NCBI GenBank assembly: GCA_027579435.1
Contig: JANBPK010001224.1
Location: 1 to 61,418, forward strand
Source of the DNA: Candolleomyces eurysporus
Taxonomy: Eukaryota; Basidiomycota; Agaricomycetes; Agaricales; Psathyrellaceae
DNA: 61,418 bases
Direction: 5' to 3'
Below, piece by piece: positions 22,163 to 31,603 of this stretch (the first letter of the stretch is position 1; the number at the start of each line of letters is the position of its first letter). Made by a program: the position numbers and the translations under genes. Below the pieces are notes generated by a model that was given only the letters and a program-made list of their open reading frames with translations, made no database searches and was not told the origin of the DNA.

Positions 22163-22445
22163 ATGCACCTCTTGAATGTCTTTTCTACCCTCTCGCTCAT
22201 ATTCATCGCAATGTCACCCTTGATGCAAGGCGGCGCGGCGGTCCCTGTTCCTGACCTTGTGTCTGGCACTGAGCTTAGTAAGTGAGGGATTGTGATGAAC
22301 TTACCCCCTGCTTACGCGCTATTTCCGAAAAGCCAAGAGGGTACCCTCTTTCCAACACGATCTCATTTGGACATCACCACCACCACCACCACCACCACCA
22401 CCACCACCACCACCGCCGCCGCCGGCGGAACAGGATAGGAAATAA
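22163..22445 (+). CDS. possible small secreted peptide with a proline-rich tail
   Basis: Two-exon model of 75 aa: exon 1 22163-22277, a 55-base intron 22278-22332 (GTAAGT...GAAAAG), exon 2 22333-22445. Exon 1 encodes a classical signal peptide (hydrophobic core LIFIAMSPLM, then GGAA as likely cleavage site) and a short PVPDLVSGTEL segment. Phase is kept across the intron. Exon 2 begins with a dibasic KR, a typical Kex2 cleavage site, then VPSFQHDLIWTS and about 18 prolines encoded by a CAC microsatellite, ending AEQDRK. I do not know this family. Against it: the acceptor is an unusual AAG and the tail comes from a simple repeat. A chance open frame or a relic of a larger secreted protein is possible. 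Confidence 0.35.
22374..22427 (+). repeat. (CAC)n/(CGC)n microsatellite
   Basis: An uninterrupted run of CAC triplets of about 40 bases from 22375 passes into a short CGC run. In the model above it would encode polyproline. The repeat length is likely to vary between strains. Confidence 0.9.
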
Positions 22446-23425
22446 AACAGGCTCCATCGCTTTCCGCTTTGTTACGTTCCACTGTTCCTCATCAAGAAAT
22501 CCTTTAATGTTGCGCAGGTTTTCCAATACCGANCCCCCCATACTGTGTATTCGTGTGTTGATAACCCACTGTATAGTAGTCATTCACAGAGAGTGGGAGT
22601 GATCCCACCCCTGGTATCGACGAGTGATTGTTACTTCTCCTTGAGCACTGCTTGTTGGATGCCGGTGGGAGAGATATTAATGAGTCTGGTTCTGATCATT
22701 TCTCGACTTGTTCCTAGCTTATTCAATACCCCTTCGTACGCCGATGCGTCCCTTGCTTTATTCTCCACAATTCAACATTTTCTATTCTGTCTTTCAAGAC
22801 TGATTCTACCCCTGCAATTGCGATTGAGACGAAGACGGCCTCAGCGACAGCCAAAATGCGTGCCTTCATTCTGACAATCTGAATTCCCGTGTGTGCCTAC
22901 CAGTTCTCCAGGACTTCGACTATGAGAAAGACGCACTGTTGTACTCGGATTCGTGGTCATATGTCTCAAATAGATGAGTTCCCATTCGCGTATGGGATAC
23001 TGAGAAATTCATGGAGTCACAGACGAGTCGGAATCACAAGGACTAAACATGCTTCTCTCAGTTCCTCCATTGTTGAACCTACGCGACAATCGGCAGTCGC
23101 TAGTAGCCTGCGCATTGATAGCCCACATGACAGCCCGTCTCAACGAGCGTCTTACTTTCACTTTCATCACCATTCCCATCTATTCTGAGCACCAATCAAA
23201 CTCTTGTTGATGGACCAGTTCGCATGAACAACTTAGCGATCGTCCCAATGAATTGTCTGATCAGATGTCCACCTCTTTCTCTCCCAATCTGTCGATCATA
23301 GCCATCACGGAGTGAGCTGCTTTTCCCTGATAAATGTATTCGTTGTGTTTCCGGTTCCCAGGAACATTGGATGTGCAAAGATAGCGATAACGACCGGTTT
23401 CATTGGACAGATTTTGCATTGGGTG
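22446..23425. other. no gene seen
   Basis: Short open frames without family pattern. The N at 22533 sits beside a C run. Sequence around 22800-22870 weakly resembles 21100-21170. Confidence 0.4.
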
Positions 23426-23705
23426 GTCTCTCAGAGCAGACGCTTCGACCATACCTCCTAGAACGAGTGAGCTTGAGATATTCTGTATGCGGTGAGTACC
23501 CTGCTCATCTACAAACCCCTGCGGCAGAGACAGAGGCCAAAATATTTCCCGGTAAGCTAGTCGTAGGAATGAATTTATGTCTTCTGAACGCGATGTTTTC
23601 CCTTGGGATGACGACTTCCTGTGGGAAAACTTGAAATCATTCCTTCTCGTCGCAGGCCACTTCCATAGTCTATTCAGTTGTTGAGTTGTTTCTCAAAACC
23701 TCCGC
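23426..23705 (+). repeat. diverged duplicate block, right copy
   Basis: Right-hand counterpart of 21597-21890, with the same ordered blocks at clearly lower than 80 percent identity by eye. It lies just left of the better conserved repeat at 23831-24185. Confidence 0.4.
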
Positions 23706-23830
23706 CTTGCCCGAAAACCGAGAACATCGTTTGGACACAAAGGTGCTGAGTTCGAGAGACTATAAAAGCTTTCAACGTGGGAGGGGGATAAAAGCTAGGA
23801 GTGAATCCTGCTCTGACTTCAATCATCGAG

Positions 23831-24185
23831 TGATGGAATTGGAGGTTCTCCCTTGTTCGAAGTGAACTGATCAGAGAGAAAACGCGAGCTCTGTACCAGT
23901 TGAGATAAAAATCATGATCGAGAAAAGTATACAGCACCTGTGTATGGCTAGCTGGAGCTGGGGAGTGGTGCAGGTGCGGTGGCTATGATTGCTGATTTCC
24001 GCTTTGATGCATTTTTAGCATCCTGTGGGATGAAAGACTGACGATGATGTCAGTCAAATTTGAAGAATGAGGACACGATTGAAAGGGTGCCCTGTGGCCA
24101 CATAATCAATGCAGTCACTCTCCCTTGGCCACTATCCAGCTGCCAAGGCCTTCATTATGGTGAAGGTAGTTACTACGTCTCGAAC
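23831..24185 (+). repeat. direct repeat, right copy (with 19570-19930)
   Basis: Closely similar to 19570-19930 over about 355 bases, including CTTGGCCACTATCCAGCT and the CTTCATTATGG segment. It lies upstream of F-box gene 1. It encodes no recognisable protein in either copy. Confidence 0.75.
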
Positions 24186-24735
24186 TAGCTTACGCCAACT
24201 TGGAACTAACTTGACCCTGGCTTGACGCCGACCTTTCACTGATTAGAAGTCAGCTCAAAGAGAACTTTGTATCGGGGCAGAACGAACTTGGGCTAAGCAC
24301 ATACAGCTTTGTCAACTTGCCGATTACAGCTGGTGACCATAATGCCCTGATGGTCCTCCTCCTCCCGTTCCTCGACTTCCTTCTCTCAATAGCATCGAAA
24401 ATTCAGAAGATTACCAAGTGCGATATCCGACTGGTATAGTTGAAGTAGATTTCGATTTGGTACCTGAGGCGCCGTTGCCGTCGAAGCTNCCCCCCCAAAC
24501 GGTGATAGGCGCCTAGTTGAGATTGGGCGAGTGTGACTACAAGCTACCAAAGAAGGCCAGGGATAGCCATGGAAAAACGATTTTACGCACAAAGCTCAAT
24601 AACAAGATTGCCACGCATATGGCATATGTGTGGCAATCTTGTTATCGAGCTTGCATTGCAATAAGTCAAGTCGCTCTCACGGACACGGGGTCTGACCGCC
24701 GAAACCTGCATCGTCACCTCCTCACAAAAACCACG
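24186..24735. other. upstream region of F-box gene 1
   Basis: It contains the block GGCGCCTAGTTGAGA at about 24507, which recurs upstream of F-box gene 2 near 27197, so the promoters of the two genes are duplicated with them. It also contains the hairpin at 24592-24652. An N lies at 24489 beside a C run. Confidence 0.5.
24592..24652. repeat. near-perfect 30-bp inverted repeat (hairpin)
   Basis: The arms 24592-24621 and 24623-24652 are reverse complements with only two mismatches and a single base between them, centred on CATATG. The related region upstream of F-box gene 2 has no such palindrome, so it arose locally, most simply by inverted duplication of the left arm. It lies about 85 bases upstream of the chosen start codon and, if transcribed, would fold in the 5' leader. 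Confidence 0.85.
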
Positions 24736-26403
24736 ATGTCCTCATCGTTGCTCCAGCACTTCAAGTCTACTGTCATAGTCAAAATCCGAGGTGTTACAAT
24801 GCAAAACGATGCAAGGAATCAGTACCCTCAGATAGCACGGCAACATCAAAGCCAAGATGGGCCCGAACTCGAAACCCATTTCCCCCTAAATATCAACAGA
24901 ATCGACGATGACGTTCTCATCTCCATCTTCCTCACAGCTCTCGAAGCTGCAGACTCAGCCAACCCCCCAATGTCTCCGGCCCACCCAGCTGTCGTCTTCA
25001 CTCATGTTTGCCGTCGCTGGCGTGAAGCCGCCCTTAGCGCCCGAGTCCTCTGGCAGAAGATCCACCTTGTTATCCCCGAGTACCCGAGAGGCTGGCTCGA
25101 CCCCAATCACCATGAGTTATGTGCCTGGAAACTTAGGCTTTTAAAGCAACAGCAAATGACAGAAACGTGGATTTCTCGCACTGGAGAATCCCAGCTTCAC
25201 ATCATGGTCTCTGAAGCCTGGACGTTCCCGCCGACTCATAGGAGTTGCTATGGCGAACAAGATTATTCAAATCTCACCGATCTCATCAACGTGCTATGTG
25301 AAACCTCCTCAAGATGGAAAGAGCTGGAGTTGGATTTGACATTTGTTTCATCCCAAAGATCCAGTTTTCCTACCACCCGTTTTCTTTCCCTCCCTCCCCA
25401 GGATGACCCGTTGCTAACGAAGGTCAGACTTGACATCAATTGGAACCAACCGGACGAATCCCTTTCGCACCTACTGGTTTCCAAGCCCAGCATACTTGAA
25501 GCAGTGTCCTTACGGTCGTTGACGGTCAGTAATGAGACCATGGTTCATCATGACCTCATGGCGTTGTCTATTACATGGTCCGCTCTGACGCATTTGGACT
25601 TCCGCGGGTACCCTTCAACCTCTAATCGGGTGTTCAATCAATCCCAAGCCCTTGAAATCCTCCGATTGTGCCCCAACCTAGTTTCATGCTATCTCGCCCT
25701 GGCCAGCGATTCGAAGCTCCCACCGAGCCCCGGTAACCCAATCACCCTCCGTTTCCTAGAGGAGATCACCCTTCGGCCTTGTAAATGGCACATCGCCAGA
25801 GGTTTTGCACCCTCCCTCACCCTTCCATCCCTCCGCAAATTCTCGGTCCAAAGTGTCACTGGCTCACTGTGCTCACCCCTCCCGTACGCTCACAGCGGAC
25901 TCTGCGAATTCATCGAACGGTTTGGGCATTCTCTACGCGACGTCACCTTCCAGTATATCACACTCACGCGAGACGCTCTACGACAATGCTTAGCAAACCT
26001 CCCAAACGTCCTCTCTTTGACGCTCACAGATGCCCCTTGGGCTGTGACCTCAGGCGACTGCGCTAGAATTGACGCTAAACTCCTCCAAAGTCTCTCACCT
26101 CAATTCGATCCCGTTGGATTCCATCGCCCTGGTTGTCCTCAGCTCCGGGAACACCCTCTATGTCCGATGATGGAGGAGCTCACTCTGACTATAAATGTCA
26201 GTGTAGAGCTTGAAGAAATGGCATTGGTTGATTTCATCGAATCGCGTAGAAAAATGCGCTTGATGGGGATTGACGAGGGACGGACGGTTACATGTTTGAA
26301 AGCGGTCACTTGCAATGGCCACTGGGCGAGGTCTTTGAATGTGATTGAAGAGCTGCGTAGGAGGGGTGTTGATATCGATGGATTTTCGCTCGAGAGCTGG
26401 TAA
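24736..26403 (+). CDS. F-box-like protein 1
   Basis: A single-exon gene of 555 aa. The open frame continues upstream to 24517, but I chose the ATG at 24736 because the tandem paralog starts with the same MSSSLLQ.FKS and because the upstream part contains the hairpin. An F-box-like motif at residues 52-108 (INRIDDDVLISIFLTALE, then HVCRRWREAALS and LWQKIHLVIP) would bind Skp1. The C-terminal 400 residues have regularly spaced leucine-rich stretches such as LTHLDFRGYPS, the layout of F-box/LRR-like proteins of Agaricomycetes. As an SCF ubiquitin-ligase adaptor it would choose substrates through the leucine-rich part; partner and substrate are unknown. It is one half of a tandem duplication with 27401-29074. 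Confidence 0.85.
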   Translation: MSSSLLQHFKSTVIVKIRGVTMQNDARNQYPQIARQHQSQDGPELETHFPLNINRIDDDVLISIFLTALEAADSANPPMSPAHPAVVFTHVCRRWREAALSARVLWQKIHLVIPEYPRGWLDPNHHELCAWKLRLLKQQQMTETWISRTGESQLHIMVSEAWTFPPTHRSCYGEQDYSNLTDLINVLCETSSRWKELELDLTFVSSQRSSFPTTRFLSLPPQDDPLLTKVRLDINWNQPDESLSHLLVSKPSILEAVSLRSLTVSNETMVHHDLMALSITWSALTHLDFRGYPSTSNRVFNQSQALEILRLCPNLVSCYLALASDSKLPPSPGNPITLRFLEEITLRPCKWHIARGFAPSLTLPSLRKFSVQSVTGSLCSPLPYAHSGLCEFIERFGHSLRDVTFQYITLTRDALRQCLANLPNVLSLTLTDAPWAVTSGDCARIDAKLLQSLSPQFDPVGFHRPGCPQLREHPLCPMMEELTLTINVSVELEEMALVDFIESRRKMRLMGIDEGRTVTCLKAVTCNGHWARSLNVIEELRRRGVDIDGFSLESW

Positions 26404-27400
26404 TCTAGTGCTTATGACGCAACTAGAGGTTTATCTCTTGTCGGTAGGCGTTCTATCGAATTCTCAGAAGCAATTTCCACTTTCCGGGGCTCCAGGTCCC
26501 AGAGCCATCGGATCTTGTGAAAGAGCTTAGCTTTGTGGAGAACGGAGGAAGACTGATCAAGAAGGGGAGTTTACATTAAGCATCGTATCAGTATGTATGT
26601 GCTGGGTCAACCGTCGTAGTAGCTAGACTATGACTATAGTTCGTCCTTGTATCAATGAGATGGTTCCTGTAGTCCAGTAGCCTATTGCAACGAATGATCC
26701 GTAGGACTGGAAGTGTGTACTCTCCTGGCTTGCGGTTTGGCTTGCGGTCTGAGCTCGCGTGTTTAGTGGAGTTGTATACATCAGTACTAGTTGGAATTCA
26801 CCTCAATCTCTTGCTACTTCTGTCGTCGTTTGTCTGGGCCAATGTTACAGGACATTGATGTTGGCCATTGAAATTAGTCTCAGTCCTTGCTAGGCTCTCT
26901 GAACGGAGTTGGCGTTTAAAATCGAGCTATTCGTGTGGACGTTTCTGTCAGCCTTCGAGGACGATATGTTGTTCATTGTTGCACTCGGGTCTATTCATCG
27001 GTCAGAAGTCGCCATTCTTGTCAGTTGAGCTAGCCTTGAGCTATACTACATAAATACCGTAGTATTGGAGGTAGTGCTCCCTCTCCAGTCTTGCGATATA
27101 TCGACTGTCATCGTTGAAGCACCGTAATGTAGTGTAGTATGTTCAGGTTGATGCTCTGTTATTTCAGGCACCGTCGCCGTTCACAGAAGAATGACAGGCG
27201 CCTAGTTGAGAGCGAGTGACCGTAACAAAAAAAAGGCCATTGAAAGAAGGCCAGAGATGATCGCAGAATCACAAATTCAGACGCAATGCTCGAAAACGAG
27301 ATTACCTTGGGAATACAAGGCAAGCCGTTCTCACGGCGGGCGGTCATGTCGGACCGCTGACCACCAACGGGCCTTGCACCGCCCTCTCAGAAGAACCACT
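26404..27400. other. duplicated flank between F-box genes 1 and 2
   Basis: Most of this stretch recurs downstream of F-box gene 2 (29080-29590). Shared words include GGACGTTTCTGTCA and GGGTCTATTCATCGGTCAG. The last 200 bases are the promoter side of F-box gene 2. No further gene is visible. Confidence 0.6.
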
Positions 27401-29074
27401 ATGTCCTCATCGTTGCTGCAACGTTTCAAGTCTAGTATTTTTACCAAAATTCGGGCGACTTCGACGCAAAGCGATGCAAGGAATCGAGCTGAAGACCTTC
27501 CGACAGCGCAGTCGCGTCGAAGCCAAGTTGGGCTAGAACTCGACACCCACTGCTTCGCCTCAGTCATCGACAGGATCGACAACGATGTGCTCACATATAT
27601 CTTTCTCACAGCTCTCGAAAATGAAGACCCACCCAACCCTCCGATGTCTCGATCCCATCCGGTTGTCGTCGTTGCCCATGTTTGCCATCGCTGGCGTGAA
27701 ATCGCGCTTGCCACCAGGGCACTCTGGCAGCAGATACACCTTGTCATACCCAAGTATCCGAAAGGTTGGATAGACGCAGAACATCATCAATGGGAGGCCT
27801 GGAATACTAGGCTCTTACAACGGCAACAAATGCTCAAGACTTGGATCTCTCGCGCTGGAGAGTCACCGCTTCGCGTCAAAGTCTCCGAGGGCGGGTCGTT
27901 CTCATCGGCGAGTAACGGCGGGTACTATGTCGAGGATGCCTTTTCGGGGCTTACCGAGCTCGTGAATACTCTATGCCGAACGTCGTTTAGATGGAAAGAA
28001 CTGGATTTGGGGATGACCTTTGGTCAATTTCAAACACGCAGCTTTCCCACTGCTCGATTCCTTTCCCTCCCTTCTCAAGTCGATCCGGTTCTCGCAACTG
28101 TGAAACTTGATATCAATTGGAGGAGCGAATCGCTCTCACCCCTAATGATCCCAAAACCCAGCATCCTTGATGTTGCGTCCCTATGCTCGTTGGTAATCAG
28201 CAAAGGGGCAATCCTCCATGATCTAATGGCCTTGCCCGTGACGTGGTCCAACTTGAAGCATCTCGACTTTCATGGATACCCTTCGACTTCGACTGAAGTG
28301 CTCAACGAGAATAAAGCTCTCCAAATCCTTAAAGCATGTCCCAACCTGGTTTCATGCTCCTTCGCCATGAACGATAGTGGCTTGGCGTTGATCCCATTGA
28401 CTCCTCCTATCACCCTTCGATTCCTCAAAGAAATGGCCCTTCGTCCGTATGCATGGCACGTTACCAAAAACTTCGCATCCTCTCTTAACCTCCCCCATCT
28501 CCACAAACTCTCGATCCAAAGTATCTCCGGTTCGAGCTGCTCCCCCCGCAATTACGAAGACAGTGGACTCTGCGAGTTCATCGAACGTTTTGGGTCGACT
28601 CTGAGGAACGTGGCGTTCCAGCACATCACCATAACGCAAGACGCTTTACTACAATGTCTATCAAACCTCCCGAACGTCGTGTCGTTGACCCTTTTCGATG
28701 CCTTCTGGGCTACAGTCTACGGGGATTGCGCTAGGATTGACGGTGACCTCTTCCGGAGTCTCACACCTCGATTGGATGAATCCGATGCCCCTGATTGCTC
28801 CCAAACACGAGGGTACCTGCATTGTCCAATGATGGAGGAACTCGGCTTATCGTCGACCTTCGGTGGAGGAGAACTGGAAGAAGTGGCGTTGGTTGATTTC
28901 ATCGAGGCGCGTAGGACAGTGGACTTGCAGAGGAGGGACACGGACAGAGTACGTACGGCCGCACGTTTGAAAAGGGTCACTTGCAGCGTGTACTGGTTGA
29001 GGACTTTGGACGTGATGGAAGAGCTGCGTAGGAGAGGTGTTGATGTTGAGGGATTTTTCTTCAAGTGCCAGTAA
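27401..29074 (+). CDS. F-box-like protein 2
   Basis: A single-exon gene of 557 aa, tandem paralog of the gene at 24736-26403. Start chosen at MSSSLLQRFKSS to match it. The F-box-like motif is IDRIDNDVLTYIFLTALE with CHRWREIALATRALWQ. The C-terminal part has leucine-rich stretches and ends with VALVDFIEARR followed by EELRRRGVDVEG, a tail shared by all F-box genes of this window. It has no frameshift and no N. The 2.67-kb unit between the two starts includes the promoter and the 3' flank. Function as an SCF adaptor is inferred from the family. Confidence 0.87.
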   Translation: MSSSLLQRFKSSIFTKIRATSTQSDARNRAEDLPTAQSRRSQVGLELDTHCFASVIDRIDNDVLTYIFLTALENEDPPNPPMSRSHPVVVVAHVCHRWREIALATRALWQQIHLVIPKYPKGWIDAEHHQWEAWNTRLLQRQQMLKTWISRAGESPLRVKVSEGGSFSSASNGGYYVEDAFSGLTELVNTLCRTSFRWKELDLGMTFGQFQTRSFPTARFLSLPSQVDPVLATVKLDINWRSESLSPLMIPKPSILDVASLCSLVISKGAILHDLMALPVTWSNLKHLDFHGYPSTSTEVLNENKALQILKACPNLVSCSFAMNDSGLALIPLTPPITLRFLKEMALRPYAWHVTKNFASSLNLPHLHKLSIQSISGSSCSPRNYEDSGLCEFIERFGSTLRNVAFQHITITQDALLQCLSNLPNVVSLTLFDAFWATVYGDCARIDGDLFRSLTPRLDESDAPDCSQTRGYLHCPMMEELGLSSTFGGGELEEVALVDFIEARRTVDLQRRDTDRVRTAARLKRVTCSVYWLRTLDVMEELRRRGVDVEGFFFKCQ

Positions 29075-30033
29075 ACGAGTGCTGAGCTTCGAGTCAAACG
29101 TGGCCAGGTCGATCAAGAAGGCAGGTGTACCTTGAGGACGGTACACTTATATCGCCTCCACATCACCTCCCGTCGTGGTAACTTAGAGTATCACCATCTA
29201 GGATTAAGAACTTCCAATTAACTAAGTAAATCCTCTCGTCCACTAGCCTGCAGCGTTGAATGATCCGTAGTACCGGAAGTTGTTCTCTCCTGTCTTGCGA
29301 TACGAGTCTGCGTATCTAGTGGAATTGTATCTATCGGTTTGAATCCACTTCAGTCTCTTGCCTTTGTCTTCGTTGTTCTGGAGGTCCTCTACACTCGAAG
29401 TTGTGTATATTGGTCAGTACCTCTTGGCTCTTGTTTACCTCACAAACCTGGTGGTGCCTTGGGTGGTGTATTGGTTCGAGCTATCCGTGGGGACGTTTCT
29501 GTCAACTCTCGAGTCCTATGTCTGTCGTTCACTGCTGCATTCGGGTCTATTCATCGGTCAGTAGTTGCCATTCTCGTCAATTGAACTAACCTGATGATAG
29601 TGTGGTCGGTCGGTTCATCTGTGAAAGCGTCGGTTCCCTAATTTCTTGAGTATTATGACTATGCGTGGTTGAGCTTAGTATTGCCTGTGGAGGCTTTACA
29701 GTGCAACACGTACCTTCTCAGCGTACCCTTACAACATAACCGTCGTCGCTGCGCTCTGTAGTGCAGGGCGCGATCCGGACTTGGCAAAATGATTTTGTGG
29801 CTCTCGTTTCGAGGGAATAGCATTGATGAGATGTGGCAGGAGTCGCAAAGACAGAGACAGTCGATGATCATGGTTGGATTCAAACCCGTATTTTAATGGA
29901 TTGCATCCGGTTTTCTTAGAATGCATTCCATTCTGATTGATGGGTTGAGCAGTACTTAGTCCGGTCTCTGATTCACGTAATAATCCTAGCGAAATATGGG
30001 CGATATAGTGGACTAGCGTGGGATGGCATACTT
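29075..30033. other. duplicated 3' flank, then unique sequence; no gene seen
   Basis: The part up to about 29600 is the second copy of the flank at 26404-27050. The rest is unique with no coding pattern recognised. Confidence 0.5.
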
Positions 30034-30321
30034 CTATTCAAGGGCGGCACCGGCACCTTTGGCGGCACTCAGCGCAGCTACTCGAAAATTATCGACTGAC
30101 CTCACACTTCCAAGTTGCACCAATTCATTCTGGAGGGTAAGCGTACATAAGATTAAATCTCGAGTGCGTACCATCGAACTGATCGAGTCTACCTCTACCT
30201 GACTGGGGCCGTCCCCGCTGGAAGGTTCGAGCTCCGCTGCTGGATCTCCGCCATCACCAGTTGAAGGCTGAAGCGCGCCTTTCTCCACCTCTTTCTCCAC
30301 CCTCCCTCCCTTGTCAACCAT
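30034..30321 (-). CDS. possible small gene of unknown function
   Basis: An open frame of 95 codons from the ATG at 30319-30321, open upstream to about 30378 where it reads SLYAHLSRLCNLMVDKG. Two segments look coding rather than random: an acidic stretch with PAAELEPSS, and the C-terminal LVQLGSVRSVDNFRVAALS. A 42-base in-frame intron (GTACGC...CTCCAG) may interrupt it near 30130-30175. I recognise no family. It points away from the homeodomain-like gene at 30428, so the two would share a promoter of about 100 bases. Confidence 0.28.
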   Translation of the reverse strand: MVDKGGRVEKEVEKGALQPSTGDGGDPAAELEPSSGDGPSQVEVDSISSMVRTRDLILCTLTLQNELVQLGSVRSVDNFRVAALSAAKGAGAALE

Positions 30322-30427
30322 CAAATTGCATAGACGGCTAAGGTGCGCATAGAGACTGTCTCCTCGGTGATGACCCAAGATTTAGAGACCACCAACCAGG
30401 TTGCAAGCGCAGGATCGACGGCGAAGT

Positions 30428-31603
30428 ATGTCGGGGTCATTGAAGAGATCCACCCCGTTAGCAGGCATATATGTCGCTGAGCTCGAGGAAATATGGGGTG
30501 CCGACAAGAGGATACCAACTCCAGCATCTAGAAAAGCATGGGCGCTCGCTCGAGGGCTTGACCCGAATATGGTGCATACATGGTGGTATCGACGACGACC
30601 GAGAGCAAAGAGGCTGAAGATTCGGATTCCATCCGACACGTACGAGTTGGGGGTAGGAAGGCCACCCACACCTCCGCCCCCCCGATGCTCCTGCTGTGAA
30701 AACTGCTCTGAAAATCAAGAGTACAAGAACAAAGTCGAAGGGTAAGGCGAAGGGAAAGGGGAAAGCGAACGGGAAAACCAGGGCGCCAGTGAAGGTCAAG
30801 GTTAAGGAGGAGGAGCAGGCTGTGGTGGTGGTATCTTCGTCGGCTGTCGAGGTTGGGACGAATGGGATTGGTGTAAAACGTGAGGAGGGTGAAGACGAGC
30901 AGGACTGCTATTCACTCTGGACGTCTGAGTCTCGGTCCGGCCTACGACTCTCCAACAATCAGGATCTCGATGACATTTTCGCCTTCTCTATGCGCAGTTC
31001 CTCGCCAATCTCGTCTTCCTCGTCTGACTTCCTTCTTTCATCCTCTGACGACACCCTTCCCGAATTTCCTTCTTCTCCAGCGTCCTCTCCCGTTTTGTCT
31101 CCGGTTGACGAAGACCTTTCGCCTAGCTCTCCGTTTGTCGAGCTGCGGAAACTGATGTTTGGGAGACGTGGAAATGCCAAAGCTGTGCTCCAATGTCCGT
31201 CCCCTTTGCAGTTGCACTTGAACTCGATACCAGCGTCTCGTGAACCTTCAGCTCCTGACACCTTCTCTCGTTCGATTTCGCCGCAGAATGAGCCTGCTGG
31301 AGAAATGGCCGATCCTGCAGGTATAACCGATGCTCTCTTCTTTTCATTCTGTCTTTACTGTACTCATTTCCCTCAACTTCAGCTCTTACTATTCCCGTGC
31401 ATCTACCAGCTTCTGGCGAGTACGATTCGGTGACTCTCGGAGACGACATCACATATGCGTCAGCAATTGAACGTCATGCTACACCTGCTACCCGCTCCTG
31501 TGACAGTGATAGTGTCGAAAACTTGGATTCTTTCTGCCTTTTCGGTTCTCGGTTTTACTATGACGGCTCCTTCGCTAGGCTATGTGATCGCTATTGCTGC
31601 TAG
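30428..31603 (+). CDS. atypical homeodomain-like protein
   Basis: Residues 10-62 resemble a homeodomain: helix 1 VAELEEIWGADKRIPT, helix 2 SRKAWALARGL and helix 3 NMVHTWWYRRRPRAKRL. The conserved Trp48 is present, but the DNA-contacting Asn51 of a normal homeodomain is replaced by Arg. A lysine-rich segment follows (a likely nuclear signal), then an acidic and serine-rich region with SSPISSSSSDFLLSSSDD. The frame changes at a run of seven C (30677-30683); with six C, and a 62-base intron at 31321-31382, the model is 370 aa with consistent phase. The start is the first ATG in frame before the domain. It probably acts as a transcription regulator in the nucleus. It is not a mating-type gene by sequence. 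Confidence 0.6.

Noticed and set aside
22374..22583. A minus-strand frame ending in a run of tryptophans.
   Set aside because: It is a translation of the CAC microsatellite on the wrong strand.
24517..24735. An N-terminal extension of F-box protein 1 from an upstream ATG in the same frame.
   Set aside because: It reads through the 30-bp palindrome and does not align with paralog 2, whereas the two proteins match from MSSSLLQ on.
30034..31603. A divergent pair including a homeodomain gene suggests an HD mating-type (A) locus.
   Set aside because: The homeodomain lacks the conserved WFxNxR core, the divergent frame has no homeodomain, and no mitochondrial intermediate peptidase gene, the usual neighbour, is present.
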